A DNA stretch of 64,000 nt from Okapia johnstoni (GCA_024291935.2 CM044309.1:36418001-36482000), one strand, 5' to 3'. Positions 45,200 to 58,445 are shown, counted from the first letter of the stretch. Translations and numbers: made by a program. The notes: generated by a model not told the origin, from the sequence alone.

Positions 45200-45645
45200 A
45201 AAATATGTTCCATTTTTTAGTACCTCTAGCAATATTTTTTTATTTCTATCATTTTGAACATAAGTCCATATTTTAATCTTTCACTGAGACTTGCAAATTA
45301 AGTAGCCAGTATTTCCCACTGTTATAGCATATCCCACATTCAACAGTTACAACTCTCAGTACACAGGAGGACAGACAATAAACGGGAACCCATACAGATA
45401 TATGGCCTTTTTAGAACACTGGGGCTTCCATCTTTTTTGGTAGAATTAGGAATTTTTGATAGTTTTCTCACATTCAATGCAACAAGATGATCTAGTATCA
45501 TCTTGAATGCTCGTCATCCTATACCAGGAACCAGCCATTTCCATAAATATTCTTAGATCTTTGGGGGAAAATGTTTGAAGACCACAGTCTGGAACCTGGG
45601 ATGCTTATGTTGCTAGGATGGTAATTGCTTTTAAGTCTTTATATA
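45200..45645 (+). repeat. L1M-type 3' UTR relic (tentative)
   Basis: TACCAGGAACCAGCCATTTC, a GGGGGAAAATG segment and GACCACAGTCTGGAACCTGG follow an old L1 3' UTR pattern, strongly diverged. Confidence 0.4.
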
Positions 45646-45647
45646 AG

Positions 45648-45850
45648 AATCCTTGTTGGCTCAGCAGTAAAGAATTCACCTGCAATGCAGGATATGTGGG
45701 TTTGATCCGTGGGTGGGAAAGATGCCCTGGAGGAGGAAATGGCAACCCACTCCAGTATTCTTGCCTGGGAAATTCCATGGACAGAGAAGCTTGGGGGGCT
45801 ACAGTTCAAGGGATCATAAGGTTCAGACACAACTTAGTGACTAAACCAAC
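45648..45850 (+). mobile_element. Bov-tA SINE
   Basis: Sense copy: GGCTCAGCAGTAAAGAATTC, GAGGAGGAAATGGCAACCC and CAGACACAACTTAGTGAC. Open frames on both strands are SINE-derived. Confidence 0.93.
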
Positions 45851-47676
45851 ATGACCACCATTGATTTGAAGTAAAAAATATCCAGAGAAGATATGTAAAG
45901 TAATCATACTGGTTGTCAATTTAAATTTATAAATACCAAGTTTTTCATAAAGTCTTGATTTTTGGCTTTGTTTTTCTTTTGCTAAAATTCTTGATTCCTG
46001 GTGACATTAACATAAATAATCACTTGCTCTATCATGGCATAACAGTTTAACACTTACAGTAACTATGTTATAACTTAAAATACAATTACTATAAACAGGT
46101 TAAGGTTTCTTTGGAGTCCTTTTTTGTTCCACCATGTAAGTCATTTAGAATCATTTCTCTCTGTGTGGTTAAACATCCTCAGAGAATTATTTTTGAGAGG
46201 GTTCAGTTTATTGTTCCACTGATTATTTATTTAACTACTTTTACCTTCTTCCTTCCCAAATGAAAGTTTGCATGATCTACACAGTTCTGCCTTATTTATT
46301 TATTTTGTTTTACCAAATTATATATCCTGGAATTCAACTAATAGTGGTCTACACAAGTGTTCCTTGTTCCCTTTACAGCATTACCATCGAGTGGGTATAC
46401 TATAGTTCTTTCAAACAATCCTATATTAATGGCCTCTCGGATGAAACATTTATTTTCAGTAAATGAAATATGTTCATAAAAGGTATTTCAATGTAATATG
46501 TCTCCTTCCTCTAACTGTTTAGTCACCATCAACTCAATTTACTGAAACTGATTTTTCATTTCTTGATATTTTCAAGTACCTCTTAGGTCTTCCTTCTACT
46601 TCCACGGCATTCTATGTGTTAACCATTATATAATAATCACTGCACTGCATTGTGCTAACTACTTTTCTTTGTTGTTTATGCTAATGGATTATGAAGATTT
46701 TGATGTCAGAGTCCTTACTTTCAATCCTCACTGCCAACCTGGGTTCCTGGTCAAAATTGTTGAATGAATGAATTAAAAACAGAAGTGACAAGTCCACCTG
46801 AAAATACTTTTAAATAACCTCTACTCCTATGTTAAGATGATAAGTAAGAATATCACTGATATTATCATTTTAAAAGCTCATGATAGAGGCAGTCATCATT
46901 ATACATACTTTCAATGGAATCTTTGATAAAGATACTAAGGGATATTTATAAATTCTCACAATTCTTACTATTATATTTGACATTCTTAATATTGTATTCA
47001 GTTTTACCCATGTGAAAGAGAAAGCTCTTTTTTATTAATTAAAAGGGAACTACAGATGAAACATTAGCCAATAACATGTTAGCCCAAGGCTTTATCCTCT
47101 TGCTAGTATCAGAGAATGTGTCAGATCCCTTCCAATCATGAATTTAAAAGAAGAAAGAGAAAAGCTTTGCCCACCTCTGATTACATTATTTTCTTGACCT
47201 CTTCTTTGCTCCTCCTTGCCCTTCCAGTAGGATGGCAGACAATTCCATCTGTTACATAATCAGTTAGTGTGCTATATATTTTCACTAGCCAGAGTCCTGG
47301 TAGAAAACAGATGACATACTCCAAGTGGATAATACATAGAAAGCTTAGTATAAAAGTTAAAAGACTATTACAAAGATGTGGCTGGGATAGAAGTGAATAC
47401 GGTAACTGAGTGTCTGCAAGAGAAAGGAAGTCCTTTATATCACTCCTGAATCTGAAGCTACAAGGGAAGGGATGCTTACCAGAACTCCAAGAGGGGTTCA
47501 CTGCTGTGTTCCAGCACCCAGATCTCTGCGTGGCTAATTACAGATACTGAAATAGTTTTCGAGTGAATGAATTGGAGAATATGTAGACATTGTAGTGCTA
47601 ACACTACAATTTATAAATATATAAAAACTGTGAAAGTAAATAAATTCAGGGATATACATAATTTACATACAGACAG
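45851..47676. other. Unrecognised AT-rich sequence (1.8 kb)
   Basis: Short possible MIR scraps near 46700-46775. The frames at 46260-46466 and 47181-47501 (minus, 106 codons) have no recognisable domain. 47270-47500 may be an old interspersed repeat but could not be named. Confidence 0.4.
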
Positions 47677-48018
47677 GGCTTCCTTGGTAACTCAGCTGGT
47701 AAGCAATCTGCCTGAATTGCAGGAGACCCCAGTTTGAGTCCCAGTTCAATTCCTGCATCAGGAAGATTCCCTGGAGAAGGGATAGGCTAACCACGGCAGT
47801 ATTCTTTGGCTTCCCTGGTGGCTCAGATGGTAAAGAATCTGCCTGCAATGCAGGAGACCTGGATTCGATCTCTGGATTGGGAAAATTTCCTGGAGGAGGA
47901 TATGGCAACCCACTCCAGTATTCTTGCCTGGAGAATCCCCATGGACAGAGGAGCCTGGCAGGCTACAGTCCATGGGGTTGCAAAGAGTTGGACACGACTA
48001 AATGACTAACCACACAGC
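47677..48018 (+). mobile_element. Bov-tA SINE, dimeric head form
   Basis: Sense orientation: a first unit GGCTTCCTTGGTAACTCAGC to ACGGCAGTATTCTTTG, then at once a full Bov-tA from GGCTTCCCTGGTGGCTCAG to GTTGGACACGACTAAATGAC. Same layout as 7812-8128 and 61905-62172. Confidence 0.92.
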
Positions 48019-48822
48019 ACATACTTTACATATAAAGGATTGTTTAGTGTTCTTATTCATATTTACAAACTACTTTATAATAATAAACAGCTTTATAATA
48101 ATAAACCTTTCCTTGGTTTCAAATACAAGAGATAATAATATACTCTGGCTTGGATAAAGCTAGGACTCCTTTCCAGGGAGTTAAAGAGTAAGCTTTATTT
48201 TGAAATCAAAGAGACCTGGAAGATAAATAAATAGATAGGCATAGGAACCTCAAAACAAAGAAAATATCATAAGTACAGTAAAATGAAATGTTGACATGGT
48301 ATCATCTCACTTTGCTTTTATCTTTTGTTATCTAACTGGTATCTAGATGTGCTTATGAGAAGAGAAAAAGGAAGCAAAGATTGGAAGGTTTCATCTAAGA
48401 TCTTAAGACTCAGAGCAGTTTAGTCATTTGCCAGCTAGTTGACTTTGAGTTGTTTCAATGCATTTAGACATTAGGTTCAGTGTCCATGCTGTTAGATTAA
48501 AACTATCTATTTTTCTGAGGCGTGCAGATTACAAGAGATAACCTATATAAATCATGCTTACCTCCCACTGTCATTATTCTGTTTTGAAAAGTATTTCCTG
48601 GGTCCATAAAGCCTATGAGACCCATTCTTTGTTTGGTAATCAAGAGTCGAAGACACAAATATTCAAACTCTTAAGTAAGTTGTACCAAACCAACCAGTCA
48701 ATTCTTGGTCACTCTACATGCAGTTTTCCATCTTTCCAAACATCCAGTTAGAGTAAGTATAGTAGGAACTACTTTTACGTTATCTTCAACTGCAACCACT
48801 AAGTCAAAACATTAAGTTAGAC
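48019..48822. other. Unrecognised sequence
   Basis: The frame 48554-48751 has no recognised product. No repeat recognised. Confidence 0.4.
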
Positions 48823-48832
48823 TGAGTTATAT

Positions 48833-49110
48833 CTGCTGCTGCTGCTGCTAAGTCGCTTCAGTCGTGTCCAACTCTGTGCGACCCCATAGATGGCAGCCCA
48901 CCGGGCTCCGCCATCCCTGGGATTCTCCAGGCAGGAATACTGGAGTGGGTTGCCATTGCCTTCTCCAGTGCATGAAAGTGAAAAGTGAAAGTGAAGTCGC
49001 TCAGTCGTGTCCGACTCTTAGCGACCCCATGGACTGCAGCCTACCAGGCTCCTCCGTCCATGGGATTTTCCAGGCAAGAGTACTGGAGTGGGGTGCCATT
49101 GCCTTCTCAG
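48833..49110 (-). mobile_element. Bov-A2 SINE with (CTG)n end and target duplication
   Basis: (CTG)n at 48834-48847, then two Bov-A units separated by GTGAAAAGTGAAAGTGAAG. TGAGTTATAT occurs at 48823-48832 and 49111-49120, giving exact boundaries. Confidence 0.96.
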
Positions 49111-49149
49111 TGAGTTATATGAAGTAAATCAATTTGAACATATAGCTTT

Positions 49150-49223
49150 TACCTTTCCTTTCTTCAATTTGTTACCATGGTGTATCACATTGGTTGATCT
49201 GTGGATATTGAACTGCCCTTGCA
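49150..49223 (-). repeat. Small L1 ORF2 fragment
   Basis: CAATTTGTTACCATGGTGTA, then CACATTGGTTGATCTGTGG and ATATTGAACTGCCCTTGC match the antisense of L1 ORF2, the same region seen at 12565-12620 in the young L1. Confidence 0.65.
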
Positions 49224-49396
49224 AAATGTGACACAGAGACACAAAGTGACCAAATGCTCCTGGGAAAATGGTACCGATAGACTTGTTCAACACAAGATTG
49301 CCACAAAACTTCAATTTGTAAAAACAACAACAACAACAAAACAGTATCTTCAAAGCGCAATAAAGTGAAGCATAATAAAAAGAGATACACCTGTAT
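49224..49396 (-). repeat. Tigger-type (TcMar) transposon end
   Basis: AAAATGTGACACAGAGACAC, CAAGATTGCCACAAAACTTC, AGTATCTTCAAAGCGCAATA and AGTGAAGCATAATAAAAAG reproduce the Tigger1-like terminal region, ending near the terminus GATACACCTGTA. An (AAC)n patch lies inside. Confidence 0.75.
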
Positions 49397-51504
49397 CAAA
49401 ATGTGGCAAATCAAATCACTGCTATTTATAAACATATTTTCCTCCTGGGTATCATGAACTAGAACTTCTAAAGTCATACTCTTCATAAACTAAATGGTAT
49501 CCATCTGTGTCAATTTCCAAATATTTTCTCTTCTGACAGTAGTCAGAGCATTATTATTTTGAAAATATTCATACATTTTTCTTGAAGATAAATGATCAAA
49601 ATTGTGGACATCCACAAAACAACGGAAATAAAATATGATGAAATAAACCCATCTTATTACACTAAGTCCTACCAGAAACCAAGAGGGACAAAACCACCAT
49701 CACAGCACTGAAATAGTTTTAAACTAAAGAAAATAGAACATTAATATTTCACCATAAAAACAAAGCTCTCCTTCTTTTTTTTTTCTCATTGGAAACAATA
49801 GGAGGACTTTGCATATTATGAACCTGAAACTAAAACTGAGAGAACATGGCTAACTTTTCTAAAACAATTCTTTCTCCTAAGGGTTAGTTCTGCCTCTGTA
49901 ATCACATAATTTCCATGTTGTTTTATGCATTCCCTATGGCTGAATCAACTACAATATCATTGCATATTAAAATTTCAACACAGAAGTGCATATTTAAAGT
50001 CTGTGCTTGATATAAAAGTCATGAAGAGACTGGAGGCAAGTTGGAGAAACAGCTGAGCTTAATAAAGAGATCAATATAGCTGAACAGACACATTACAGCC
50101 TAACTTTCCAAGATTTCTCATACACACACAAAAGAAACCAAAAAACAAAACACGTTTTTCCAGAATGCTCTTAATGGGAAAGTAGCTCTCTTTATGATAC
50201 AGTAAAAATATTATTTTTAGTGTCACACCATTTTTGAAACAATTTTATTCTGGGTCACTTATTTTTAGCAGCCTAGTAACTCTTAAAGTAAGAATGTGCA
50301 ATACATAAATTGATACCTAGGGATACTTATCATAGATTTGTTCTTTTATGTAAATTTCCAATAGAAAAATCAACTGATAATGAATCTATTTGAAAAGTAT
50401 ATTCTGGATAATAGATAAAAACCAACAAAAAAAGGTGGTCTTTCAAGAGTACCTATTTTACCTATGTCTACATATTCACACATATAAAAACTGTTCCCCT
50501 TTACCTGAAATTATATAAAAAGTTCCTTTTTAAAACAGACTGAACAAAACTAAATGTTTCCAAATTGTGACTCTGCTTCACTTCTTTAGCAACCAAATCA
50601 TTCTAGAAAAACAGTTTCTATTTAAAGCAAACATTTTAGTTTAAATTCTAAGCTGATACCTCATCCATATTAATGATGGAAATATTTTCATTTGGATCTT
50701 CTATTAGTTCAATAGACATAGATGTGATAGAGTGTGGAGTGGGTTTCACTTGCTTAAGGTTTTGAAAATGTATGGTGTGAGTTACTGGTACTTACACGAT
50801 TCCATTGATTCAAAATTACCTTATGAAGAGTGCTACTCATGTTCACATTACTGAAAGAGGCATTCTTTAACTGAGAGAGTAGTAGCCTAATGCCATAAAT
50901 ACATTTAAACCATCTTGAGTACCATAAAATAAGAACACGCAGAGGGGGAAGACAAAGACGTTAAAATAAGCTCTCCTAGATAGTATTGAGACTATACAAA
51001 AATGGCTAAGGACAGTTAAAAGTTTTACATTAAGATGAACTAAAATCCATTATTTTCAGAAATTCTCCATATCTGGAGAACATTTCTTTGACTCTTGGAA
51101 AAAAATCTAAAATTTCTTTCTAAATCAGCAGTGTTGTTTTACAAAATATGTACTCAAAGCAGTTATCACTGTATATTTATATATATCTGACCAAGTCTTC
51201 ATGTCATGATTATGTAGCATTATATTATTTTTCTAAATAAATAAATGGAAAAACAATAAGATAAAATAAATAGCTATCTTTAGAAGTGTTCATTTGAAGC
51301 TTTATAATATAAAAAAATGAAAGCATATAAAAAAATAGGAAAAAAAAATTGATTGACTAGTTCATGGCCAGGTTACTTATAAGGTACAAAAAAACTACAA
51401 GATGACTTTTATGAAGAATTTTTGATAACAAGATAAGTATGTGACCATATGTTAAGAAAAGATCATATAATTATAAATAAAAGTATCTCAACTGTTCACA
51501 TGAA

Positions 51505-51541
51505 GGCACACACACACAAACAAACATACACACACACATAA
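51505..51541. repeat. Interrupted (CA)n microsatellite
   Basis: (CA)n units interrupted by AAACAAACAT. Confidence 0.85.
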
Positions 51542-54500
51542 GGTGGCTTAAAGTAATTAAGAATTTACACACTTTAAAACTTCTCAACAATTTAGTAGTG
51601 AATCTATATTATTAGAAAAACAAATAACTATCTTAAAAACAAAAAGGGGATATTTGATATTTTAGTTCCCAAATGGCAAGAACTTATTTTTCTTAATCAT
51701 AGCACACATTTCTTTCAAAATACACCATAAAACAGAAACTTGGATATTTGGAAAATTTACTGATTAACAATAGCATGACTATTTTAAATCCATCTCTTTC
51801 AGGCTTATTTATACCTTAAACCATACATATTTTTAAGTAATATTTTAAAAAGAAGAAAAATTTACTTAGCCTCTTTTCTTCACATCAAAGAGTGCAAGTT
51901 CTTCTTTTAAGGTGAAAAAATATTCCATTCCTGAAAAAATTATTCAGATTCAAGTCTGAGAAACAATGGTTAAGAAACTTAAACATTTTTATGAATAGCT
52001 TTCAATTATTTTCCTTAAAACCTATATGTTTATTAACAATTAGTTCTTACATTAGCCGCCATAAGAATAAAAATGAAAAATGAAATATTCTCCCAGAGCA
52101 ATTGGACTTGGAGAATATTCCCACAGATCATACTCTGGAAAACAGTGAAAAGTTAAAGAAATGTCAGTCAATACAGATCATCTCCTAAAAGGTCTTTAAT
52201 ATTGATAACATTTTCCTGGAGGTATGATCAAAATAAGAATTTTAAACTTCAGAAAAGTCCCAGAAATCTCAGTTTTCCAGAATATCTCTGCAGTGATTTA
52301 GACTATTTGATGATAATAATTGCATTGGTAGCACACAAACCCTATTTTAATAACAATAAAAAAAATTTGAATAATTATAACTATTTGTATACGGACCATG
52401 GGGTTTTTGTACCTACTTATATTTTCCAAAAATGCAGAATTTAAAACATGCAAAATATTCCTCATAAATAGCCAGATTTTTTGACTATTTGCAATACCAT
52501 CTAGTAGTTTCATTCCTATATGTAATTTTCACTTGCTTGAATTAGCTAGATAATTGAGGTCAAAGGTCATTTTTATTTCAATATCTAGACAATTTATGCA
52601 TAGATTCAACTGCTATTAATTTATAGTACAGAAGTAAAATGCATTTTTTAAAATGCATAATGACATATGAGATTCAATCCATGGCTGTGCATGGATCTCA
52701 GTGTACGCCCAGTACTGTGACGTGAACCTTGATAAGCATTGATTGGTGACCTCACTTACCTGCCACATGCGCACTATTTTTTGTTATATGAGGGGAAGAA
52801 AGAATTTGTTCAATACCACATGAAAACCACATATATGCAACCATTATGTACATGTAAAACTGTATTTGTTGAAATTTATATCTAAGCCTACCTTAATTGT
52901 CTCATTTCTGCTCTCCTGTGTTTAAATTATATGCAGATGATTTACTATATAAAAACCTTTACATTGTATTTTTATTAGAAAATATACTGAAAAGATATTC
53001 AACATAGCTTTAAGAAGTAGAATACTAATTCTTTTTTACAATGCATTGCTGTCAACAGCATTATCAGGGCAGAGCTACACAGAAAATGATTCAAACTCCA
53101 GAAGCTGCCAGTGTGAATACTATACATCACATTCATAAATATGAAGACTGAAAGTATCATTATTCAATGTCCTGGAGAAAATGAAAACACGAGATTTTCC
53201 AGGATTCATCCTTTGTGTGGAATAATTTAATTTAATTTTATCATATACATTATTTTCTCTTAGCAAAAACCTGTTTTAGCTCTTTTGATTTCATAAAACA
53301 ATCAAATATTGAATCAGCATGTAAGCAAATATTCACACATGTCCTGTTTTTTCTTTTTGGCATTCTCATGAAAGCATTTATGATACAGTGTACAAAAGAG
53401 CTCTAACCTCAGCTAAAATTATAATAATTTGATAATTAAGTTTTCTAAAAAGTCAAATAATAATTGCAACTATTCTACAAAATAATTGTTTCATATGGCA
53501 AATTGGATCGTAAAGTTTTCTGCAAAGCAATGCTACATATATATATGTATATAATAGGAAGAACAGGGCACATAGAAGTCAAAAGGTCATTATTTTTTCT
53601 GAAAATTACATATTCTCATGCAAAATCTGATAGTCTTTATTGATGGACAATGTCATAAAGCCATCACTGTGTTTATAGACATTTAATTGAAGACAGCATA
53701 AAACGATAAACTAAGAAACATGCATGGTTGACTCCTCCAATTCAAACCATAAATCATACTGATGTTCAGACAAGTCGCCCAGACACAAATTCTGATGATA
53801 GATGAACCATTTAACTTTGATTTTTGAAAGCAATGAGCTTGCTAGCAATACCTCACACTGACTAATACCACATATGGTCATATAAGAACTCATCAAAAAT
53901 CCATTTTTCCCTTGTGTGGATGCTAAAATTATCTTCTAAATGATCATTATTAAAAGTATGCAGTGTGTAACATCTTTCTAATATGCATAGCTGGATTCAA
54001 TGTCTACTTGCTTCAGTAAGCAATGATTTTATCACTATTTCTGTCTTAAAAATTCTTAAAATGAGATAAGATAGTGTGTAAAATTAATAAATGAATAGCA
54101 GTAAAAGCAAATTAATTGAAAAAATGTAGAAAGAAAAGCATCTTTAATCTCTAAAGGCACTGCATGTTTTTCTGTGGTCATACGTATACCTGAATAAATA
54201 TGAATCATATATCTAATAATCTCATCTAACGTCTCATCATAATAATCAATAAGTCTTGAGAAAAATAAAACTAACCTCTTGTAGTCATTTTCCAATTTTT
54301 AAAGTTCAAGTAAAGAAAATCCAAATATATGAGATGTCCTTAATAATTTCAGCTATCTATACTTTTAAAATAGTTTAATTTAATTTTGGTGTAACTTAAC
54401 TGTATTATTTTTCTTGAGTAAAAGGCAAAAGAGTTATCCCACTTTGGAAAAGTTGACAGTATCCACTGTTAAATTAATCTTTTAAAACTCTTTAATATGT

Positions 54501-55369
54501 TCTAAACTACGGTTCTATGAAAAAATATGAGTATACAGTTTATGATAAAATAAAACATTTGAGACTGTTTCAATATACATGTAAACTCTCTTTAAAACTG
54601 GCTAGGCATGTAGTTAAGTAAGCATTTTAGAACAAAATAATCTTATGCATCTGTGTTATAAGAAACCAAAGTCAAATAGTGAATGAGGAAATATACATTA
54701 ACATTTTAAATAAAATCTCCTTTTGCTAAACCATAAGAATTAACCTCACTTTATTTGAATTGTACACTTCAATCTACATGGCACATGATTAGAGATCTAT
54801 GTAACATAGATAAACACCTTTGTAGAACTACATAATTATGTTTAATGCCACTGAAGTATTAATTTGTTAATAATATTACATGTAACATTTTAAAATATTA
54901 TAAAAGTTTCTTGGAGATTGGGAGATATAGAATACAATTTTATCTTATGATTTACAAAGATGAGAGAATATTTTGCCATGTATACTACAGGTTCCAGCTG
55001 GTGGCTCTCTGCAACTAGCCTAATGCCAAATATGTGCTAGGGAGACAACATTTTAATGTGGGGCCAAAGAATCAGGAATATCCTCTGGGACTTGCTTAGC
55101 TGTGTAGCACAATGTCAGATTCAGGGTCTTGTTAGTAAACCATATGGGAGGGTATAGTTGTGGCATAACTGATATTCTTTAAGATTCATTAATATAACCT
55201 GTTTTATTTTTTCTTCTCTGCTATCCCAATGCCATCTGCTATTCTTAAAGGGGTTTTTGTTATCAACCTACCAAAAGATTTGAAATTAAAATAGTCAATT
55301 TGAGAGCTTTGTAAGTAAGAACTTTGCAAGATCAAGTCCAAGAATGTAAACTAATATAATAGCTTGATT

Positions 55370-55930
55370 TCGAAGGCCATTGAACATGTCCCGAATCCCC
55401 ATCAAAGCATTTGAAAGTGCAGTGCTTTGCCACAGCGGTACTCATTCAAATGATGTTCTGGCAAGTTCTCGTACTTCAGCCTTTGCCAATTCACATTTTT
55501 GCATGATCAAGATGAGATCAGAATGCACCCCTTCTACTGTTTTTGTGATACCATACAGCAATAATAAATGAAAAAGCATGATATTTAGATGGATGAGTTG
55601 TGTGCCAGGAAGAGAAAACTACCAAACAAGGACCTAAAGCGATCCCCTGTCTTCACATGCTTGATTTCATTCCTTAATTAGAGCCATTAATCAATAGGTA
55701 TGAGATATGAGGCTTTAGAAAGGCTTGGTGACACGACACCTTGCCACCTGTCAAAATTACAGCTTTCTGTTCATGCACCATCCCTCAAATAGTTATTTTC
55801 TGCAAGCCTGGCTGCATTCCACAATTCATTATTTACTTTATAGTTCTATTCCAGTGCAATGTCAGAAGATAACCCATTGATGATAAGTAATGTTTTACAT
55901 TGAATGGTTAATACTCCTGTGTATATGTTC
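55370..55930. promoter_or_regulatory. Candidate conserved non-coding element / enhancer
   Basis: Base composition is more balanced than the flanks, with no repeat and no long frame. Clustered sites resemble those of developmental enhancers: TTAATTA homeodomain core (55674-55680) with a nearby CATTAATCAAT, an E-box CACCTG (55745-55750) followed by TGTCAAAATTACAGC, and a TEAD-like CATTCCA (55815-55821) followed by CAATTCATTATTTA. This is pattern-based inference; conservation was not measured. Confidence 0.3.
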
Positions 55931-56861
55931 ATGCATACATACACACACTTCTTGTTTTGTAATTAAAATGTTCAACTATATGATAATCGTCACTGGTTAG
56001 TACATTTGCACTATATTTAAACAATGCTTTACTACTAATTAAACATTTTGTTAAGAAAATGTATGCTATTTTCTAAGTTAAAAAGAGACATTTTGTATTT
56101 TAAGAAAAATAAATCTAACCTTCATTATAGAAAAATGTACCTGTTATTACACAACCTTATTAAAATATGTCAAAAGAGCAAAAAGGAAAACACTTAGGTG
56201 TGCCTAAAAAAGGCAAACACCATTCCAAATTAAAAGTATTTCTGAAGGAGATAAAAAACACAGGGAAAACAATTTATACATAGGTGTTTTTTTTTTTCTG
56301 TAGGAAACATATTTTTTGAAAAGCATGTCAGTGTTCAAATCCATTCTAGTTTGTCCTAAAACATACTCTGTTAATATAGCTTCAAAATAGACTGATTCAG
56401 ACAAGCTTTCCCAGAATCCTGCTGAGAAATACAGAAGGCCCAGTTCTGCTTTTTACTCAGAATAAAAGAGTGACCCTCAATTAATTTTTCCTAGAGAATA
56501 CCAACTATCATCAGATAGCTCTCAATCACAAATGATCTTGGTTTAATTTAAGCCTTGAATAAAAGTGTAGAAAAATACTACGTTTCAGTAGCCATTTCTT
56601 GTATCACCCAATCCCCACGTTCTATTTAATACAATCGTATTCTATTCAGTATTATTACAATTATACCTATCCTTTGAAAGTCAGTGGCCCCTCTAATTGA
56701 TGCTATGTCTGAAATAAATACGTTTCTCTTATTAATTCTTAAAATATCCAAGAATTTAGCTCATAGTTAGAAATTTAGACAATCACAGATTTAAAATCAA
56801 TCTTATTTGTATACATTGTACAGTAAATAAGGATTGCTTCAAATAAGAAATATCACACAGT

Positions 56862-56988
56862 CTAGCAAGAATACTGGAGTGGATAGCCATTCCTTCTCCA
56901 AGGGATCTTCCAGGCCTGGAAATCAAACCTCGATCTCCCACGTTGCAGGCAGATTCTTTACCGTCTAAGTCATCAGGGAAGCCCTCTA
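56862..56988 (-). mobile_element. Bov-tA SINE, 3'-truncated
   Basis: Reverse orientation: AGAATACTGGAGTGGATAGC, CTCCAAGGGATCTTCCAGG and CATCAGGGAAGCCCT. The Bov-A 3' half is missing. Confidence 0.9.
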
Positions 56989-58284
56989 CAAAGAAAATCA
57001 TTTCCTAAATTATTGACCTGCTGTATACGGTCTTCTTGAATGATGTTGATCCCTTCAGTGTTTCAAGACCGTTGCCCAGATTGGCTGAAGTGACATACTT
57101 TGAATTATAACAGAAACAGTATATGCCATGAACAAAGTGAACCATAGACATAGGGATGAAAATATGAATTAGGAAAGTGTTTGCACATTACTATTGATAA
57201 CAAGTGGTCAGTGATAATTCAAGAGATTAATTGGCTTATTCTAATTTTGATTTCTTTTTAACTATACAAATATACCTGATGCAAAAACTATAACGAAGTA
57301 CAGTATGGAAAACATTGTGGGGGGAAAAATTCAAAGCATTATTGTCCAATTTGAGAAATTTTGTCGATGGAAAATTAACGTGGTTTACAGGTAAGTTTCC
57401 AGATAGATTTTAATTCTGTAGGTGCCCCAGTGTTGCTACTTATTGTTTTCAAATATTTTTACATATGTGATTGCATTTTCAAAACATCGCTGAAAGTTGA
57501 CACATGAAATACACTGCACATATTAACATAAATACATTTTTATGCAGTTAATCTGAAGTGATGGTATGCAGCCTAGTAGTTTCCATATATGATAACAATG
57601 TTGAGATCAATATCCATCAATGGTCAGCAATGTGGTAGAATGCCTATATTAATTCTATTTTGGATTTAGTGTTTTCTGTTCAAAAATGTTAAAATTTGTC
57701 ATTACAACTAATTGGGACTTGTTGATTTTATATGAAGTTATAATAATATTCACATTTTCTTTGTTGTTTCTCTAAAAATGTGGCAAGTTTGAGACTATAA
57801 TTATGATAATAACTAAACACTAGAGTGGAAATAAAGGTGATATCCTGGAATCAGTCTTCTAAATTGCTGATCATTAGCTAGCATTTTCTAGGAAAACCTT
57901 GTTTTAAAAGAGCAGTCTGAAAATTATGTTCTTCAGTACACTGATCTCAGAATATTCCACCCAAAAACAAAAAAAGAGATTTATACTCATAAAAATGTGG
58001 GATTCATTTAAATGATGTTCTGTATTTTGTTGGCAATTCCTTAGCATATTTATATACCAAATATTTTGAGAAATATTAAAGCTAAAAAACTATCTTTAAT
58101 CATTATTAATCAAATATTTTACTTCAAATAACTTTTTTAAAAAAACTCTTTTCAATGTTCCTTAGGACTAATTTTTCAATGGAGTAATCTTTAGGAAACA
58201 CTAATTTTCAAGGACTTACTAATAAAAAATAAGAAATAGGAGTTAAGAACAGGAAGATAGTCCAGCTCTCAGGAGAAAAGAGTA
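56989..58284. other. Unrecognised AT-rich sequence
   Basis: No repeat or gene structure recognised. Confidence 0.4.
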
Positions 58285-58445
58285 GGAATGAATCAAGCAG
58301 ACTTCCGTGCTAATTTTAACTCTGCACCTAACTAATGAATGAGGATAGTGTTTTACCCCTCAAAATCTCGTCTAAAATGGTAAAAATGCCTAATCTATTG
58401 GTTTATCAGAACAATTAGATTAAATATAATGAAGTTAAGCACCAA
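58285..58445 (+). repeat. MIR-like SINE, diverged
   Basis: CAAGCAGACTTCCGTGC, AACTCTGCACCTAACTAA, CAAAATCTCGTCTAAAATGG and TTAGATTAAATATAATGAAG follow the MIR order. It ends about 85 bases before the candidate exon. Confidence 0.5.

Larger units (their letters stand above)
49397..56861. other. 7.5-kb repeat-poor AT-rich island
   Basis: In 7.5 kb I recognise no SINE, LINE or LTR, only simple tracts such as (CA)n at 51505-51541. SINEs elsewhere in the window recur every 1-3 kb. Short coding-like minus-strand stretches (50648-50791, 53711-53896, 55442-55536) lack convincing exon borders. 55370-55930 looks like conserved non-coding sequence. This may be functional intron or regulatory sequence, or simply old unique DNA. 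Confidence 0.5.

Noticed and set aside
50648..50791. Minus-strand 47-codon stretch reading like a protein C terminus (SMSIELIEDPNENISIINMD)
   Set aside because: A stop precedes it in frame, the nearest good acceptor (at about 50851) opens a different frame, and no homologue is recognised.
53711..53896. Minus-strand 61-codon frame ending in YDLWFELEESTMHVS, with a loosely similar YDLW stretch near 52130
   Set aside because: The similarity is four residues and neither stretch has paired splice sites.
55442..55536. Minus-strand 31-codon stretch (HSDLILIMQKCELAKAEVRE) after an AG
   Set aside because: Too short, the pyrimidine tract is weak, and it lies within the candidate conserved non-coding block. 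It could be revisited with RNA-seq.
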